43,190 nucleotides of DNA from Gammaproteobacteria bacterium (GTDB lineage: Bacteria; Pseudomonadota; Gammaproteobacteria; Steroidobacterales; Steroidobacteraceae): assembly GCA_028293745.1 (NCBI GenBank), contig JAQGOF010000098.1:1-43190 (forward strand), written 5' to 3'. This document shows positions 16,746 to 25,988 of this stretch, one piece after another. The position numbers and the translations under genes are program-made. The notes under the pieces are model-generated. The model did not search any database. It saw only the letters and a program-made list of their open reading frames with translations, and was not told the DNA's origin. Every line of letters starts with the position of its first letter. Position 1 is the stretch's first letter.

Positions 16746-17565
16746 ACGCGCGTTCCTTCAGAGCAGTCAACACCAAGGCCGTGCTGGGCATCACACCTCG
16801 CCAGACCCGGAACGACTCTGCGGCCTGCTCCACCAGCATGCCCCAGCCTTGAATGGCGCGCGCACAACCCTGATTGAGCGCCCACTGCATGAATGGCGTA
16901 TCCGTCTTTCCATACGCCATGTCGTAGCAAACCGTTTCCGGGCCGATGACTGATGCGGGCACGGCCGGTAGCTCGCCGCTCAAACTTGCGGACGTGGCGT
17001 TGATGACGACGTCGAACGGGAGGCCGGACACATCGCGGAATCCGACTCCTTGTACGGGACCGAGTCTGGCGAATGCCCCTGCCATGTCCTTTGCGCGTTC
17101 GGGCGTCCGGTTGGCGATTACGACTTCGGACGGCTCGAGCGCCAGCAGCGGCGCGACAACTCCCCGTGTTGCGCCGCCGGCTCCGATAATCAGGATCCGC
17201 CGCCGCATGATGACGAGCCCGAGATTGTCGCAAAGGTCGCGAACGAGGCCCGCGCCATCGGTATTGTCGCCCAGGATCGTTCCATCCTTCTGCATCGCAA
17301 GCGTGTTGACGGCGCCTGCATGTGAGGCTCGCGTGGTGAGCTGTGAGGCGATCTTCGCCGCGGCGATCTTGTGGGGCACGGTTACATTCAGGCCTCGCCC
17401 GCCCAGAGTGAAGAAGTCGCCTACGCGAGGCTCGAACTCCTGCGGCGTGAAGTCGAACAGGCGGTAGCTCAAGGTCTGACCGGTATCGCGGGCAAACAGG
17501 CCATGGATGAACGGGGACCAGCTGTGGCCCACCGGGTGTCCTACCACTCCATAACGGTCTGTCAT
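16732..17565 (-). CDS. aroE: Shikimate dehydrogenase
   Basis: This enzyme performs NADPH-dependent reduction of 3-dehydroshikimate in aromatic amino acid synthesis, 277 residues from the ATG at 17565. The open frame runs 69 codons further upstream, but that part has no family similarity and overlaps the rlmJ 3' end. Motifs seen are [13 protein letters not shown] for shikimate binding, NVTVPHK with the catalytic Lys, [11 protein letters not shown] with the catalytic Asp, [14 protein letters not shown] for the dinucleotide fold, NRTPERA, and NATSAS. It probably follows rlmJ in a minus-strand run, with a 32-base gap between the two. Confidence 0.95.
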   Translation of the reverse strand: MTDRYGVVGHPVGHSWSPFIHGLFARDTGQTLSYRLFDFTPQEFEPRVGDFFTLGGRGLNVTVPHKIAAAKIASQLTTRASHAGAVNTLAMQKDGTILGDNTDGAGLVRDLCDNLGLVIMRRRILIIGAGGATRGVVAPLLALEPSEVVIANRTPERAKDMAGAFARLGPVQGVGFRDVSGLPFDVVINATSASLSGELPAVPASVIGPETVCYDMAYGKTDTPFMQWALNQGCARAIQGWGMLVEQAAESFRVWRGVMPSTALVLTALKERAFSAS

Positions 17566-17597
17566 GGGGTTGATTGTGCCGGCGCCGCGCGCGCGGG

Positions 17598-18434
17598 TCA
17601 CGCCGGGCCAGTCAGGGTCGTGACGTTCGTGCCGCCCGGGTGGCCGGCATCGAGTCGTGTCTGCAGCTGTGGCAGCCAGACCTGCATGCGTTCTGCCAAT
17701 TGATAGGGAGGATTTACGATCAGCATCCCTGAGCCGTTGAGCGCGACCTTCGAGTCCCGCGGATAGAGCCATAGCTCGCTGACCAGTGTTTCGAAGGTGA
17801 CAGCGCGGGCGAACCCTTCGTGCCAGGCGCGGACTTCACGCTCGTCCTTGATCGGATACCAGGCCGCATAGATTCCGGTGCTGAACCGCTGCAACGCAGC
17901 AACAATTGCGGCCGTCACGCGTTCGAAGTCAGCGCCACTTTCTTCGTATGGCGGGTCGATGAAGATCAGCCCGCGGCGTTCCGTTGGTGGCAACCAGGCG
18001 CGGAGTCTTTCGAACCCATCGGCTCGCTCCACGCGCATGCGCGGATTCGCGGCGAGCTCGCGCTCGAGCAGGCGGGCTTCTGCCGGGATGATTTCACTCA
18101 GTACGCCTCTGTCCTGAGGCCGCAGCTCGTGGGCCGCTATGAGCGGCGAGCCGGGATAGGCTCGCGCTTGATTGCGGCTGGCGCGCACGTCGGCCAACAG
18201 CGCGGCGAAGTTTCGCAGCTCGTCCGCGCGGTACTCGCCGGCGCTGAAGCGCCCACTTCCTCCTGCCGCTTCCGCTGATTGATGCGACAGGTCATAGGCG
18301 CCGCGGCCCGCGTGAGTTTCGAAGTAGGCGAAGCCCTTTTCCTTGCGCTTCAGCGCCGCCAACAGGGCAAGCAGGGTGACGTGCTTGTGGATGTCGGCGA
18401 AGTTGCCCGCGTGGAAAGTGTGGCGATACTTCAC
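17598..18434 (-). CDS. rlmJ: 23S rRNA (adenine-2030-N6)-methyltransferase
   Basis: This enzyme methylates A2030 of 23S rRNA using SAM, 278 residues. The start is a GTG and gives MKYRHTFHAGNFADIHKHV, the highly conserved RlmJ N-terminus. The N6-adenine methyltransferase catalytic motif DPPY is in FIDPPYEESG. YETHAGRGAYDL-like sequence (here FETHAGRGAYDL) follows the first helix and binds SAM. It lies 27 bases downstream of topA. The length agrees with E. coli RlmJ (280). Confidence 0.95.
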   Translation of the reverse strand: MKYRHTFHAGNFADIHKHVTLLALLAALKRKEKGFAYFETHAGRGAYDLSHQSAEAAGGSGRFSAGEYRADELRNFAALLADVRASRNQARAYPGSPLIAAHELRPQDRGVLSEIIPAEARLLERELAANPRMRVERADGFERLRAWLPPTERRGLIFIDPPYEESGADFERVTAAIVAALQRFSTGIYAAWYPIKDEREVRAWHEGFARAVTFETLVSELWLYPRDSKVALNGSGMLIVNPPYQLAERMQVWLPQLQTRLDAGHPGGTNVTTLTGPA

Positions 18435-18461
18435 CGAGCTCTACGGGTGCTACGCGTTGAG

Positions 18462-21251
18462 TTACTTTTCACCGCGGGGGCGGCTTGCAGGTGGCTTGGG
18501 AGTTGGTTTGGCGGGTGGCGCACCTGCGCTGCCCGGGGCGGCGCGGCTTGCGGTCGCTGGCGCCTTGGCGGCCGTGGGGGCTTTGCCAGCCGCGGATGCC
18601 CCGCCGGTTGCGGGAGCCGTGGCCGCGGCCGATGCCCCGCTGGCTGCGGCAGCTCTGCCGGCCGCTGGCTTCTTCGCCGCGGGTCTTGGTTTCAAACCTG
18701 CGGCCGTTGGCGCTGATTTCGCACCGGCCGTCGCCGACTTCGCGCTTGCGCCTGCTGTAGCGGGCGCCCTGGGTCGCGGCCGTTTGCCTTTGCTTGCTTT
18801 CTCGCCGGCGGCAGCGCCACTCGCGCCTCCGTCCGTGCCGTTTTTGCCGTTGCCGCCAGCTGCGGCAGCTCTGCCACCCGCCGCTGCCTTGCCAGCGGCG
18901 CCGCGCTTGCCACGGCCGAATCGGCCGGTGCCGCGCGCGGGGGCCTGTTCGATCAGGACCCGGCACTCTTCGAGTGTCAACGTCTTCGGATCGCGATCCT
19001 TCGGGATCTTCGCGTTCTTTTTTCCGTCAGTGACATACGGACCATAACGCCCGTTCAACACCTGGATGCCCTCAACACCGAAGTCCGTGATCGTACGGTT
19101 CGCGTCGGCTTCCTGCTTCAAGCGGATCACTTCGAGGGCACGCTCGAGCGTGACTTCGTAAGGATCGTCTTCCCTCAACGAAACGTACTTGCTCCCGTAC
19201 TTCACGTAAGGACCGAAGCGGCCCACGTTCGTGATGACAGTCTCGCCATCGGCGGTCACACCGAGTGTGCGCGGAAGCTTGAACAGTTCCATCGCGACCG
19301 GGAGGGTCAGCGTGTCCATCTTCTGTCCGGGCCTGAGCCCTGCGAAGCGCGGCTTCTCCTCATCGTCTTTCGTGCCGATCTGCACGAACGGCCCAAAACG
19401 GCCCATGCGAACGGTCACCGGCTTACCGGTGGCGGGATCCTTGCCCAACTCGCGCGCCTGTGCGACCTGCTCGCGGGTTACATTCTTCTCGATCTTGTCG
19501 ACCTGATCGATGAACGGTTTCCAGAATTTCTCCAGCGGCGTCGTCCATTCCTCTTCCCCACGGGAGACGGCATCGAGCTCGTCCTCCATCGCAGCCGTGA
19601 ATCCGTACTCGACGTACTGATGGAAGTGATCGGTGAGGAATCGGTTGACGATCTTGCCGATGTCGGTCGGAATGAAACGGCGCGCATCCATTTCGACGTA
19701 CTCGCGATCCTGCAGCGTCGAAATGATGGTCGCGTACGTCGAGGGCCGGCCGATGCCGTGCTCTTCGAGCGCCTTCACCAGTGACGCTTCCGAATATCGA
19801 GGCGGCGGCTCCGTGAAATGCTGCTCGGCGCTCAGTGTGAGCAGCGAAACGATGTCGCCCTCTTTCATGGGCGGCAGGATGTGATCCGTGTCGTCGGCCT
19901 TCGTGTCGTCCGTTCCCTCCTGGTACACCGAGATGAAACCCGGCTTGATGAGGGTGGAACCGTTGGCGCGCAACATGTGGCGCGCCGGCCCGTCGGGACC
20001 GGCAAGCATGTCAACTGCAACGGTGTCGAAAACCGCATGGCTCATCTGGGACGCCACAGCGCGCTTCCAGATCAGCGAATACAACCTGTACAGATCGCCA
20101 TCGACTTTGCCCTCGACGTGGGCAGGCGTAATGCTGGCCGACGTGGGGCGAATGGCCTCGTGCGCTTCCTGCGCGTTCTTCGACTTGGTCTTGTAGATGC
20201 GCGGCTCGTCCGCTACTTCGTCCTTGCCGTACAGGCGGGCGGCGACTTCACGGATCTCGCTGACTGCCTCGGCGGCGAGCGACACAGAGTCCGTACGCAT
20301 GTACGTGATCAGGCCGACGCTGCCCTCGCCGATGTCCAGACCCTCATAGAGTTGCTGGGCGAGGCGCATGGTGCGACGCGCGTTGAATCCCAACTTGCGC
20401 GCGGCTTCCTGTTGCAATGTCGATGTCGTGAAAGGCGGCGCCGGATTGCGACGGCGCTGCTTGCGATCGATGGCGGCGACGCGCAGCTCACCGAGGCCTT
20501 CAGCACCGGGGCGCGCGGCGGACCGCGCGGCGGCTTCGATTGTCTGCTCGACTTCACGCGCCTGCGGTTCGTTGACGAAGCTGAATTGCTCGACTTTCTG
20601 TCCGCGGTACTCGATCAGCTTGAGCGGAAAGGAGGGTGATGCGTGCGCGCCCTCACCGTCGATCGTCCAGTATTCCTGCGCGATGAATGCCGCGATCTCG
20701 GCCTCGCGCTCGCAGATCATGCGCAGCGCGGGGCTCTGTACGCGTCCGGCGGAAAGGCCCTGGCGTACTTTTTTCCACAGCAGCGGCGACAGGTTGAATC
20801 CGACGAGGTAGTCGAGTGCGCGCCGGGCCTGCTGGGCATTTACGAGATCGAACGACAGGCCGCGCGGCTGTGCCACCGCCTCCCGGATCGCATTTTTCGT
20901 GATCTCGTAGAACACCACGCGGTGTACGGTCTTGCCGTCGAGGTCGCCCCGCTCCTCGAGGATTTCCTTCAAGTGCCAGGCGATGGCCTCGCCTTCGCGA
21001 TCGGGGTCGGTCGCCAGGTAGAGCGCTTTGGACTTGCGCAGGGTCTTCGAGATGGCATCCACATGGCGCTCGTTCTTCTCGAGCACCTGGTACTGCATGG
21101 CGAAGCCATTGTCGGGATCGACCGCGCCTTCCTTGGGTCTCAGGTCCCGCACGTGCCCGTACGATGCGAGTACGTCGAAGTCCTTGCCAAGATACTTCTT
21201 GATCGTCTTCGCCTTGGCCGGCGACTCGACGATGACGAGGTTGTCTGCCAT
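18462..21251 (-). CDS. topA: DNA topoisomerase I with long Ala/Lys-rich tail
   Basis: This is a type IA topoisomerase that relaxes negative supercoils, 929 residues. The TOPRIM domain opens at the N-terminus (LVIVESPAKAKTIKKYLG). The active-site Tyr is in GLITYMRTDS at about residue 319. After the core come C-terminal topoisomerase repeats with GRFGPFVQIG, GRFGPYVKYG and GRYGPYV. I see no Cys4 zinc fingers of the E. coli type. Residues from about 785 to the end are a low-complexity tail rich in Ala, Lys, Pro and Gly. Such basic tails act in DNA binding in actinobacterial enzymes; that role here is inferred. The gene follows smg by 22 bases. Confidence 0.96.
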   Translation of the reverse strand: MADNLVIVESPAKAKTIKKYLGKDFDVLASYGHVRDLRPKEGAVDPDNGFAMQYQVLEKNERHVDAISKTLRKSKALYLATDPDREGEAIAWHLKEILEERGDLDGKTVHRVVFYEITKNAIREAVAQPRGLSFDLVNAQQARRALDYLVGFNLSPLLWKKVRQGLSAGRVQSPALRMICEREAEIAAFIAQEYWTIDGEGAHASPSFPLKLIEYRGQKVEQFSFVNEPQAREVEQTIEAAARSAARPGAEGLGELRVAAIDRKQRRRNPAPPFTTSTLQQEAARKLGFNARRTMRLAQQLYEGLDIGEGSVGLITYMRTDSVSLAAEAVSEIREVAARLYGKDEVADEPRIYKTKSKNAQEAHEAIRPTSASITPAHVEGKVDGDLYRLYSLIWKRAVASQMSHAVFDTVAVDMLAGPDGPARHMLRANGSTLIKPGFISVYQEGTDDTKADDTDHILPPMKEGDIVSLLTLSAEQHFTEPPPRYSEASLVKALEEHGIGRPSTYATIISTLQDREYVEMDARRFIPTDIGKIVNRFLTDHFHQYVEYGFTAAMEDELDAVSRGEEEWTTPLEKFWKPFIDQVDKIEKNVTREQVAQARELGKDPATGKPVTVRMGRFGPFVQIGTKDDEEKPRFAGLRPGQKMDTLTLPVAMELFKLPRTLGVTADGETVITNVGRFGPYVKYGSKYVSLREDDPYEVTLERALEVIRLKQEADANRTITDFGVEGIQVLNGRYGPYVTDGKKNAKIPKDRDPKTLTLEECRVLIEQAPARGTGRFGRGKRGAAGKAAAGGRAAAAGGNGKNGTDGGASGAAAGEKASKGKRPRPRAPATAGASAKSATAGAKSAPTAAGLKPRPAAKKPAAGRAAAASGASAAATAPATGGASAAGKAPTAAKAPATASRAAPGSAGAPPAKPTPKPPASRPRGEK

Positions 21252-21273
21252 TACCTACGCAAACTCGCGCAGG

Positions 21274-21759
21274 TCAGTGCGGCGTGTTGGGATGAACATC
21301 GGATACCAGATCTTCCAGTCGCTCGAACGCCTGCTCCTGTCCGGGTTGGCTCGACAGCACCATGAGCACCACCCATTTCAACTGCTCTGTGTCCAGCTCG
21401 TCGGCATCGAGCGCCAGCATCCGGTCGATGACAATCTCGCGCTGCTGCGGGGACAGTATCCCGAGCCGCTCGAGTGTAACCATGAACCCGCGGCACTCGG
21501 TGGATAATCGAGCCAGCTCGCCGTCCGAATAGATGCGCAAGGCGCCCGTTGCCAGCGGCCCGATGGCCAGAGGCGGCCGGTCCCGTTCCAGCGCAAGGTC
21601 GGCGAGCCAATCGAGCGCGCGCTCGACATTCGCGTGAGCGAAGCCCACGCGTTCCAGATCGCGCGCCAGATGCTCGCGTTCCGGTACCTCGGGTACCTCA
21701 TCGAGCATGTAGCGGTCGAATACGTAAATCAGGATGTCGAGAACGGTGCCGGTCATCAT
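21274..21759 (-). CDS. smg: Smg family protein (DUF494)
   Basis: This is a protein of about 161 residues of unknown function, conserved in beta- and gammaproteobacteria beside dprA and topA. The N-terminal VLDILIYVFDRYMLDE matches the family pattern, as does the acidic, helical body with ALDWLADL and the C-terminal LKWVVLMVLSSQPG. The dprA stop TGA overlaps the ATGATG start, giving coupled translation; a TTG one codon earlier is possible but unlikely. Its position between dprA and topA is the main support for the name. No enzymatic motif is visible. Confidence 0.9.
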   Translation of the reverse strand: MMTGTVLDILIYVFDRYMLDEVPEVPEREHLARDLERVGFAHANVERALDWLADLALERDRPPLAIGPLATGALRIYSDGELARLSTECRGFMVTLERLGILSPQQREIVIDRMLALDADELDTEQLKWVVLMVLSSQPGQEQAFERLEDLVSDVHPNTPH

Positions 21760-22850
21760 CAAGGTATGCGACCAAAACGGCCGCCAGGGTAGGAGGCGAT
21801 GCGCCCCTCGAGCTCGAGAGCCAGCAACATCGAAGCAATCGATTCGCCCGAGAGGCCGGTGCGGACCACGAGAACATCAACCGTTGCTGGCTCAAAGCCG
21901 ACGGCATCTAACAGCATTTCATACCCCTTGTCCATCGCCCCGCCGCGTATACGACCGACCACGCGAGGCGCAACTACTTGACTTGGAAGGGGAACTTTCA
22001 AACTTGAGAGCACGTCAGCGGGCTTTTCCACCAAGGTGGCACCGTCCCGGATCAATTTATGGCAACCACTGCTCAGCGGCTGATGGATGCAGCCGGGTAT
22101 GGCAAAGACCGGCCGGCCCTGTTCGGCGGCACGGCGGGCCGTAATCAAGGACCCGCTGTAGTGCGCTGCCTCCACCACGAGTGTGCCGCGCGACAGGCCG
22201 CTGATCAGGCGGTTTCGGCGTGGGAAATTCATCTTGCGAGGGGGCGTGCGCGGGGGGAATTCCGACAGCAGCGCGCCGCTTGCGCGGATGCGCTGCGCGA
22301 GATCCGCATGTTGAGTTGGATAGACTCTGTCCAGGCCCGTCGCGCAGACCGCCACGGTCTGGCCGCCGCCCTGCAGCGCGCCCTCGTGGCTGGCCGCATC
22401 GATTCCCAGCGCAAGTCCGCTGGTAATCGTGATTCCTGCGCGAGCGAAGTACTCCGCGTACTTACGCGCAGTGTTGCGGCCTTCATGGGTCGCGTTGCGC
22501 GCGCCGACCATCGCCAATTGCAAGGAGGCGAGCTTGCGCACATCCCCGAGGACAAACAGCACCGCCGGCGGGTCCGGCAGGGGCCGCAACTGGGCTGGAT
22601 AGTCGGTATCGGTGGTCGCGAGCAGCTGCGCGCCGCTCGCCTCGATCCACGCGAGATCTGAATTCAGCGTGGCTTCGTCGGGGAGTACCAGAAAGGCTCG
22701 CGCTGCAGGTGGCAGATCTACGCTGCAGAGCGCTTCCAGCTCGATGGCTCGAGTCAGGTCACCGTCTGCGGCAGCTACGAGGGCCTGCACGTGGGCGGCG
22801 CGGAGCGCGGGCGCTCTAGCCAACACTGCACGAACGGCTGTCTCATCCAT
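21759..22850 (-). CDS. dprA: DNA processing protein A (transformation recombination mediator)
   Basis: This protein loads RecA on incoming single-stranded DNA during natural transformation, 363 residues. The Rossmann-like core is clear: VGARNATHEGRNTARKYA, then TSGLALGIDAASHEGAL, and the segment FPRRNRLISGLSRGTLVVEA. The N-terminal helical SAM/HhH-like region spans about 1-80. The C-terminal winged-helix-like domain lies at about 300-363 (GYEMLLDAVGFEPATVDVLV). The length agrees with E. coli DprA/Smf (374). It overlaps smg at its 3' end. Confidence 0.95.
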   Translation of the reverse strand: MDETAVRAVLARAPALRAAHVQALVAAADGDLTRAIELEALCSVDLPPAARAFLVLPDEATLNSDLAWIEASGAQLLATTDTDYPAQLRPLPDPPAVLFVLGDVRKLASLQLAMVGARNATHEGRNTARKYAEYFARAGITITSGLALGIDAASHEGALQGGGQTVAVCATGLDRVYPTQHADLAQRIRASGALLSEFPPRTPPRKMNFPRRNRLISGLSRGTLVVEAAHYSGSLITARRAAEQGRPVFAIPGCIHQPLSSGCHKLIRDGATLVEKPADVLSSLKVPLPSQVVAPRVVGRIRGGAMDKGYEMLLDAVGFEPATVDVLVVRTGLSGESIASMLLALELEGRIASYPGGRFGRIP

Positions 22851-22880
22851 CTCTTCTCATGGGCTGCGCCCAACTTTCCT

Positions 22881-22933
22881 GTGGGATCGCGTAGGAACGC
22901 GACCCACGAAGCGTAGCGGCGCGAGGCGCGCCG
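22881..22933. repeat. Two-hairpin intergenic element, copy 2
   Basis: GTGGGATCGCGT (22881-22892) pairs with ACGCGACCCAC (22897-22907), giving 11 base pairs with one bulged A and an AGGA loop. It is followed by CGGCGCG-AGG-CGCGCCG (22917-22933). Read on the minus strand, the order and base content resemble the element at 15304-15355. It lies between dprA and the LysM gene. Confidence 0.55.
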
Positions 22934-23000
22934 GGAAGAGCTAGATTAGCGAGCCGATGGCGTGTTGAGAGCCCTGAGAAAGTGCCGTTCTTGGGCCGTT

Positions 23001-24242
23001 TTACGGGTTGTGGACGACGTCCTGGACGTGAATGATGTTTGCCGCACCGACGACCAAGCCATAGCTGATGCGGTCGAACGATTTGAATATCAGCAGGGTG
23101 CCTGCGCGCTCATCGGGCAGCTTCACCTTGGGTGCGAACGAAGTGCCCACCCCACCCAGGTACCGGGCAAAGCCAGACTGTTTGCCATACACGTCGCGAA
23201 CGACCTTGCCCGCTTGATCGACGGCGAGCACGTGGCCGGCGTCGATACCGTGGCGCTTGCCGCGGTTGATGACGACGATCTGGTACTGACCGATAGCCTG
23301 TGTACCGTCGATCACCGAAATGATTCGGCCGTGCACATCGTTACGCGGCGCGCGCAACATGAAGTTCAGCGGCACGTCGAGATCGGCTGCCAACACTTTG
23401 TCGCCTTGCACCGTCTCGCGGCTCGTGTCGATCAACAGCGCTTTCGTCGGGCTGCCAGGCTGCGAGACCAAGGCGGTAGCAGTGTAGATTCCCTGGTACC
23501 CGACGACCTTGTTATCGTCCGGATCGCGCAACTCGTCGCCAACGTGCACGACGCTGAAACGGGAATTCGGCGTGGCCTTCAGATCGGCGATGTACACCTC
23601 GTGGCCTGTGCCGGCAACTACGTGCTCATCACGGAACGCGACGACGTGCGGAGCCTCGCGGATCTGCTCATTGGTCAGAACCGACGGGCGGGAAAGGAAT
23701 GCGGAGATCGCGGAGTACGGGATGGTCGGAATAGCGCCGTCCAGCGGCGAGCTGCGTAGACGCGGGTCGAGGCGTGCGGCGCCGCCCTGCTCGAGCCGGA
23801 TAATCGGTTTGCCGTCACGTCCGAACGCGAGCGCAAGCGTGTCACCAGGATAGATCAGGTGAGGGTTGGCGACCTGGGGGTTGATATACCAGACTTCCGG
23901 CCATAACCACGGATCACGGAGAAACGTCGAGGCAATCCCCCACAGGGTGTCACCGCGCTTGACCGTATAACTCTTCGGAGCGTTCGGGTTGATCATGGTT
24001 GCGCCGGTGGCCGGCGAAGCGCTTTCGGCTGAGGCCGATGCACCGGCGCCGCTGGCGGCGGCTTCGGTGGCCGTCATCTCATCGACCGGCGGGGCTTCCT
24101 CGGAGTCCGGAACCTGGGGTGACGATGGCATGGCCGCCACGGCCGGCTCGCTGCGGTGATGAAACCAGGAGCAGCCGGAAACGGTCACCAGCACTACGAG
24201 GCCCGCAGAGAGAAGGCGGGCCGAGGGAATTCGATTTGACAC
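23001..24242 (-). CDS. LysM domain lipoprotein
   Basis: This is a predicted lipoprotein that binds peptidoglycan, 413 residues from a GTG start with GAGG 6 bases upstream. The lipobox is VSGC at about residues 21-24. A low-complexity linker rich in Ala, Ser and Glu follows. One LysM domain lies at about 92-140 (SYTVKRGDTLWGIASTFL, then INPQVANPHLIYPGDTL). The remaining roughly 270 residues are conserved-looking, with no domain I can name. The LysM gene upstream of dprA and divergent from def is a common gammaproteobacterial arrangement. Envelope maintenance is inferred. Confidence 0.9.
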   Translation of the reverse strand: MSNRIPSARLLSAGLVVLVTVSGCSWFHHRSEPAVAAMPSSPQVPDSEEAPPVDEMTATEAAASGAGASASAESASPATGATMINPNAPKSYTVKRGDTLWGIASTFLRDPWLWPEVWYINPQVANPHLIYPGDTLALAFGRDGKPIIRLEQGGAARLDPRLRSSPLDGAIPTIPYSAISAFLSRPSVLTNEQIREAPHVVAFRDEHVVAGTGHEVYIADLKATPNSRFSVVHVGDELRDPDDNKVVGYQGIYTATALVSQPGSPTKALLIDTSRETVQGDKVLAADLDVPLNFMLRAPRNDVHGRIISVIDGTQAIGQYQIVVINRGKRHGIDAGHVLAVDQAGKVVRDVYGKQSGFARYLGGVGTSFAPKVKLPDERAGTLLIFKSFDRISYGLVVGAANIIHVQDVVHNP

Positions 24243-24483
24243 TACGCACCTCGGTCAGGCGACACGCTGGGCATGAGCGCCACACACACGCTGCGCCAGC
24301 ATCCGCGTTGTTATACTTGGAGCGCAGTTGCGGGCACATGATTTAATGTCAACTTTGTGCGCTGGATCACGGCTGGTGCTGATGCCTGGCCGGTCGTGGC
24401 GACATCCGCACATTCTTCGCAAGGTTGCGGACATTCGCAGCAGATGCCCTGTGGATTTGAGCAGCTAACGGAAATTGAGTCTC
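24243..24483. promoter_or_regulatory. Divergent promoter region between LysM gene and def
   Basis: This 241-bp AT-richer stretch must hold promoters for both directions. On the minus strand TTGACATTAAAT near 24350 offers a -35-like TTGACA, but I see no convincing -10 at standard spacing. On the plus strand TATACT at 24312-24317 is a possible -10. Neither call is firm. Confidence 0.3.
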
Positions 24484-25029
24484 ATGGCGATCAGAACCAT
24501 TCTGGAATTCCCCGATCAGCGGTTGCGCACGCGTGCCCAGCCGGTGACCCAGTTCGACGCCGAGCTCGGCCAGCTGATCGACGACATGTTCGAAACCATG
24601 TACGCCGCTCCCGGTATCGGGCTGGCGGCCACCCAGGTTGACGTTCATAAGCGCGTGCTGGTCATCGACATATCGGAGGCCCGGAACGAGCCGCTCGTGT
24701 TCATCAATCCCGAGATTCTCTCGCGCGAAGGCGTAGCGCAGACCGAGGAAGGGTGTCTGTCGGTGCCCGGAATCTTTGACGAGGTGAAGCGGGCCGCGAA
24801 TGTGCGAGTACGCTCCCAAGATCGCACCGGCGCGGTGGTGGAGCTCGATCTGGACGGCGTTCTGGCGGTCTGCATACAACACGAGATGGATCACCTCGAG
24901 GGCAAGCTGTTCGTGGACTATCTGTCCGACCTGAAGCGGCAGCGGATTCGCAAAAAGCTGGAAAAAGAGCGCAAGAGCCGGGCGACACGCGACCGTGACA
25001 CCGTGACCCGGTCGGGTCACACGTACTGA
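24484..25029 (+). CDS. def: Peptide deformylase
   Basis: This is a metalloenzyme that removes the formyl group from nascent proteins, 181 residues from the ATG at 24484; a TTG at 24475 is an in-frame alternative. All three family motifs are present: [17 protein letters not shown] with the metal-binding Cys, and [12 protein letters not shown] with the HExxH metal ligands. A basic C-terminal tail follows. It lies 23 bases before fmt, whose product adds the formyl group removed by this enzyme, as in E. coli. Confidence 0.96.
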   Translation: MAIRTILEFPDQRLRTRAQPVTQFDAELGQLIDDMFETMYAAPGIGLAATQVDVHKRVLVIDISEARNEPLVFINPEILSREGVAQTEEGCLSVPGIFDEVKRAANVRVRSQDRTGAVVELDLDGVLAVCIQHEMDHLEGKLFVDYLSDLKRQRIRKKLEKERKSRATRDRDTVTRSGHTY

Positions 25030-25052
25030 GCCCCACAAAAGTTGTTTCCAAC

Positions 25053-25988
25053 GTGAGCGGGTTGCGCGTTGCATTCGCTGGAACGCCTGATTTCGCGCTG
25101 CCCGCGTTTCATGCGCTGGCCGGTTCGCGCCACCCGCTCGTCGGCGTGCTTACTCAGCCGGACCGGCCCAAGGGCCGCGGGCGCCAGCTGGCAGCGAGCC
25201 CCGTAAAGCTTGCCGCGCTGGAGCGTGGTGTACCGGTCTCCCAGCCCGCGACTTTGAAGACAGACGCGGACAGGGCTGATCTGGCCGCCTGGCAGCCCGA
25301 TGTGCTGGTCGTCGTGGCTTACGGTCTGATTCTCCCGCGCGCCGCCTTGGACCTGCCGCGCCTGGGTTGCGTGAACATCCACGCGTCGCTGCTGCCTCGA
25401 TGGCGGGGCGCGGCGCCAATTCAGCGCGCCATCCTCGCCGGCGATGATCAGACCGGCGTCAGTATCATGAGAATGGACGTGGGGCTGGATACGGGGCCCG
25501 TATTTCTGGAGCGGGTTGTTCCCATCGGGCCGCAGGAAACGGGAGGCTCACTTCACGACCGCCTCGCAGCCGTTGGCGGCACGGCGATTGTGGAAGTACT
25601 CGATGAGCTGGCGGCAAATTCCACCCGATCGCGGCCGCAAAGCGCAGATGGCGTCACGTACGCTGCAAAGATTGACAAGGCTGAGGCATTGATCGACTGG
25701 CGCGGGGAGGCCGCGGAGATTGAGCGGAAGGTGCGGGCATTCAACCCATGGCCAGTGGCCGAAACGCGGCTGGAAGGTGAGCAGCTCAGAATCTACAGAG
25801 CCAGGGCCACCGAAGCCCCCGGCACCGCAGAGCCCGGCATGATCGCCGAAATTCGGGCCGATTCGCTCGTAGTTGCCTGTGGCCGGGGTTATTTGGCGCT
25901 GACCGAGCTTCAGCGGCCAGGGCGCAAACCGGTGGCTGCCCGCGACCTCATCAATACTCTGGACCTGGCGGGGCGCCGTCTTGGCTGA
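25053..25988 (+). CDS. fmt: Methionyl-tRNA formyltransferase
   Basis: This enzyme formylates initiator Met-tRNA using 10-formyltetrahydrofolate, 311 residues from a GTG start. The catalytic core shows VAFAGTPDFALPAFHAL, TQPDRPKGRGR, the conserved NIHASLLPRWRGAAPIQRAI with catalytic Asn and His, and the Asp-containing IMRMDVGLDTGPV. The C-terminal tRNA-binding domain begins near residue 205 and includes AFNPWPVAETRLEGEQLRIY. It overlaps rsmB by 8 bases, the usual def-fmt-rsmB order. Confidence 0.96.
   Translation: MSGLRVAFAGTPDFALPAFHALAGSRHPLVGVLTQPDRPKGRGRQLAASPVKLAALERGVPVSQPATLKTDADRADLAAWQPDVLVVVAYGLILPRAALDLPRLGCVNIHASLLPRWRGAAPIQRAILAGDDQTGVSIMRMDVGLDTGPVFLERVVPIGPQETGGSLHDRLAAVGGTAIVEVLDELAANSTRSRPQSADGVTYAAKIDKAEALIDWRGEAAEIERKVRAFNPWPVAETRLEGEQLRIYRARATEAPGTAEPGMIAEIRADSLVVACGRGYLALTELQRPGRKPVAARDLINTLDLAGRRLG

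Noticed and set aside
17566..17772. N-terminal extension of aroE by 69 codons
   Set aside because: The added residues are unlike the family and overlap rlmJ. The ATG at 17565 gives the standard shikimate dehydrogenase N-terminus.
19818..20639. A 273-codon plus-strand frame within topA
   Set aside because: It is antisense to conserved topoisomerase sequence. Long antisense frames are common in GC-rich genes, and no family features were seen.
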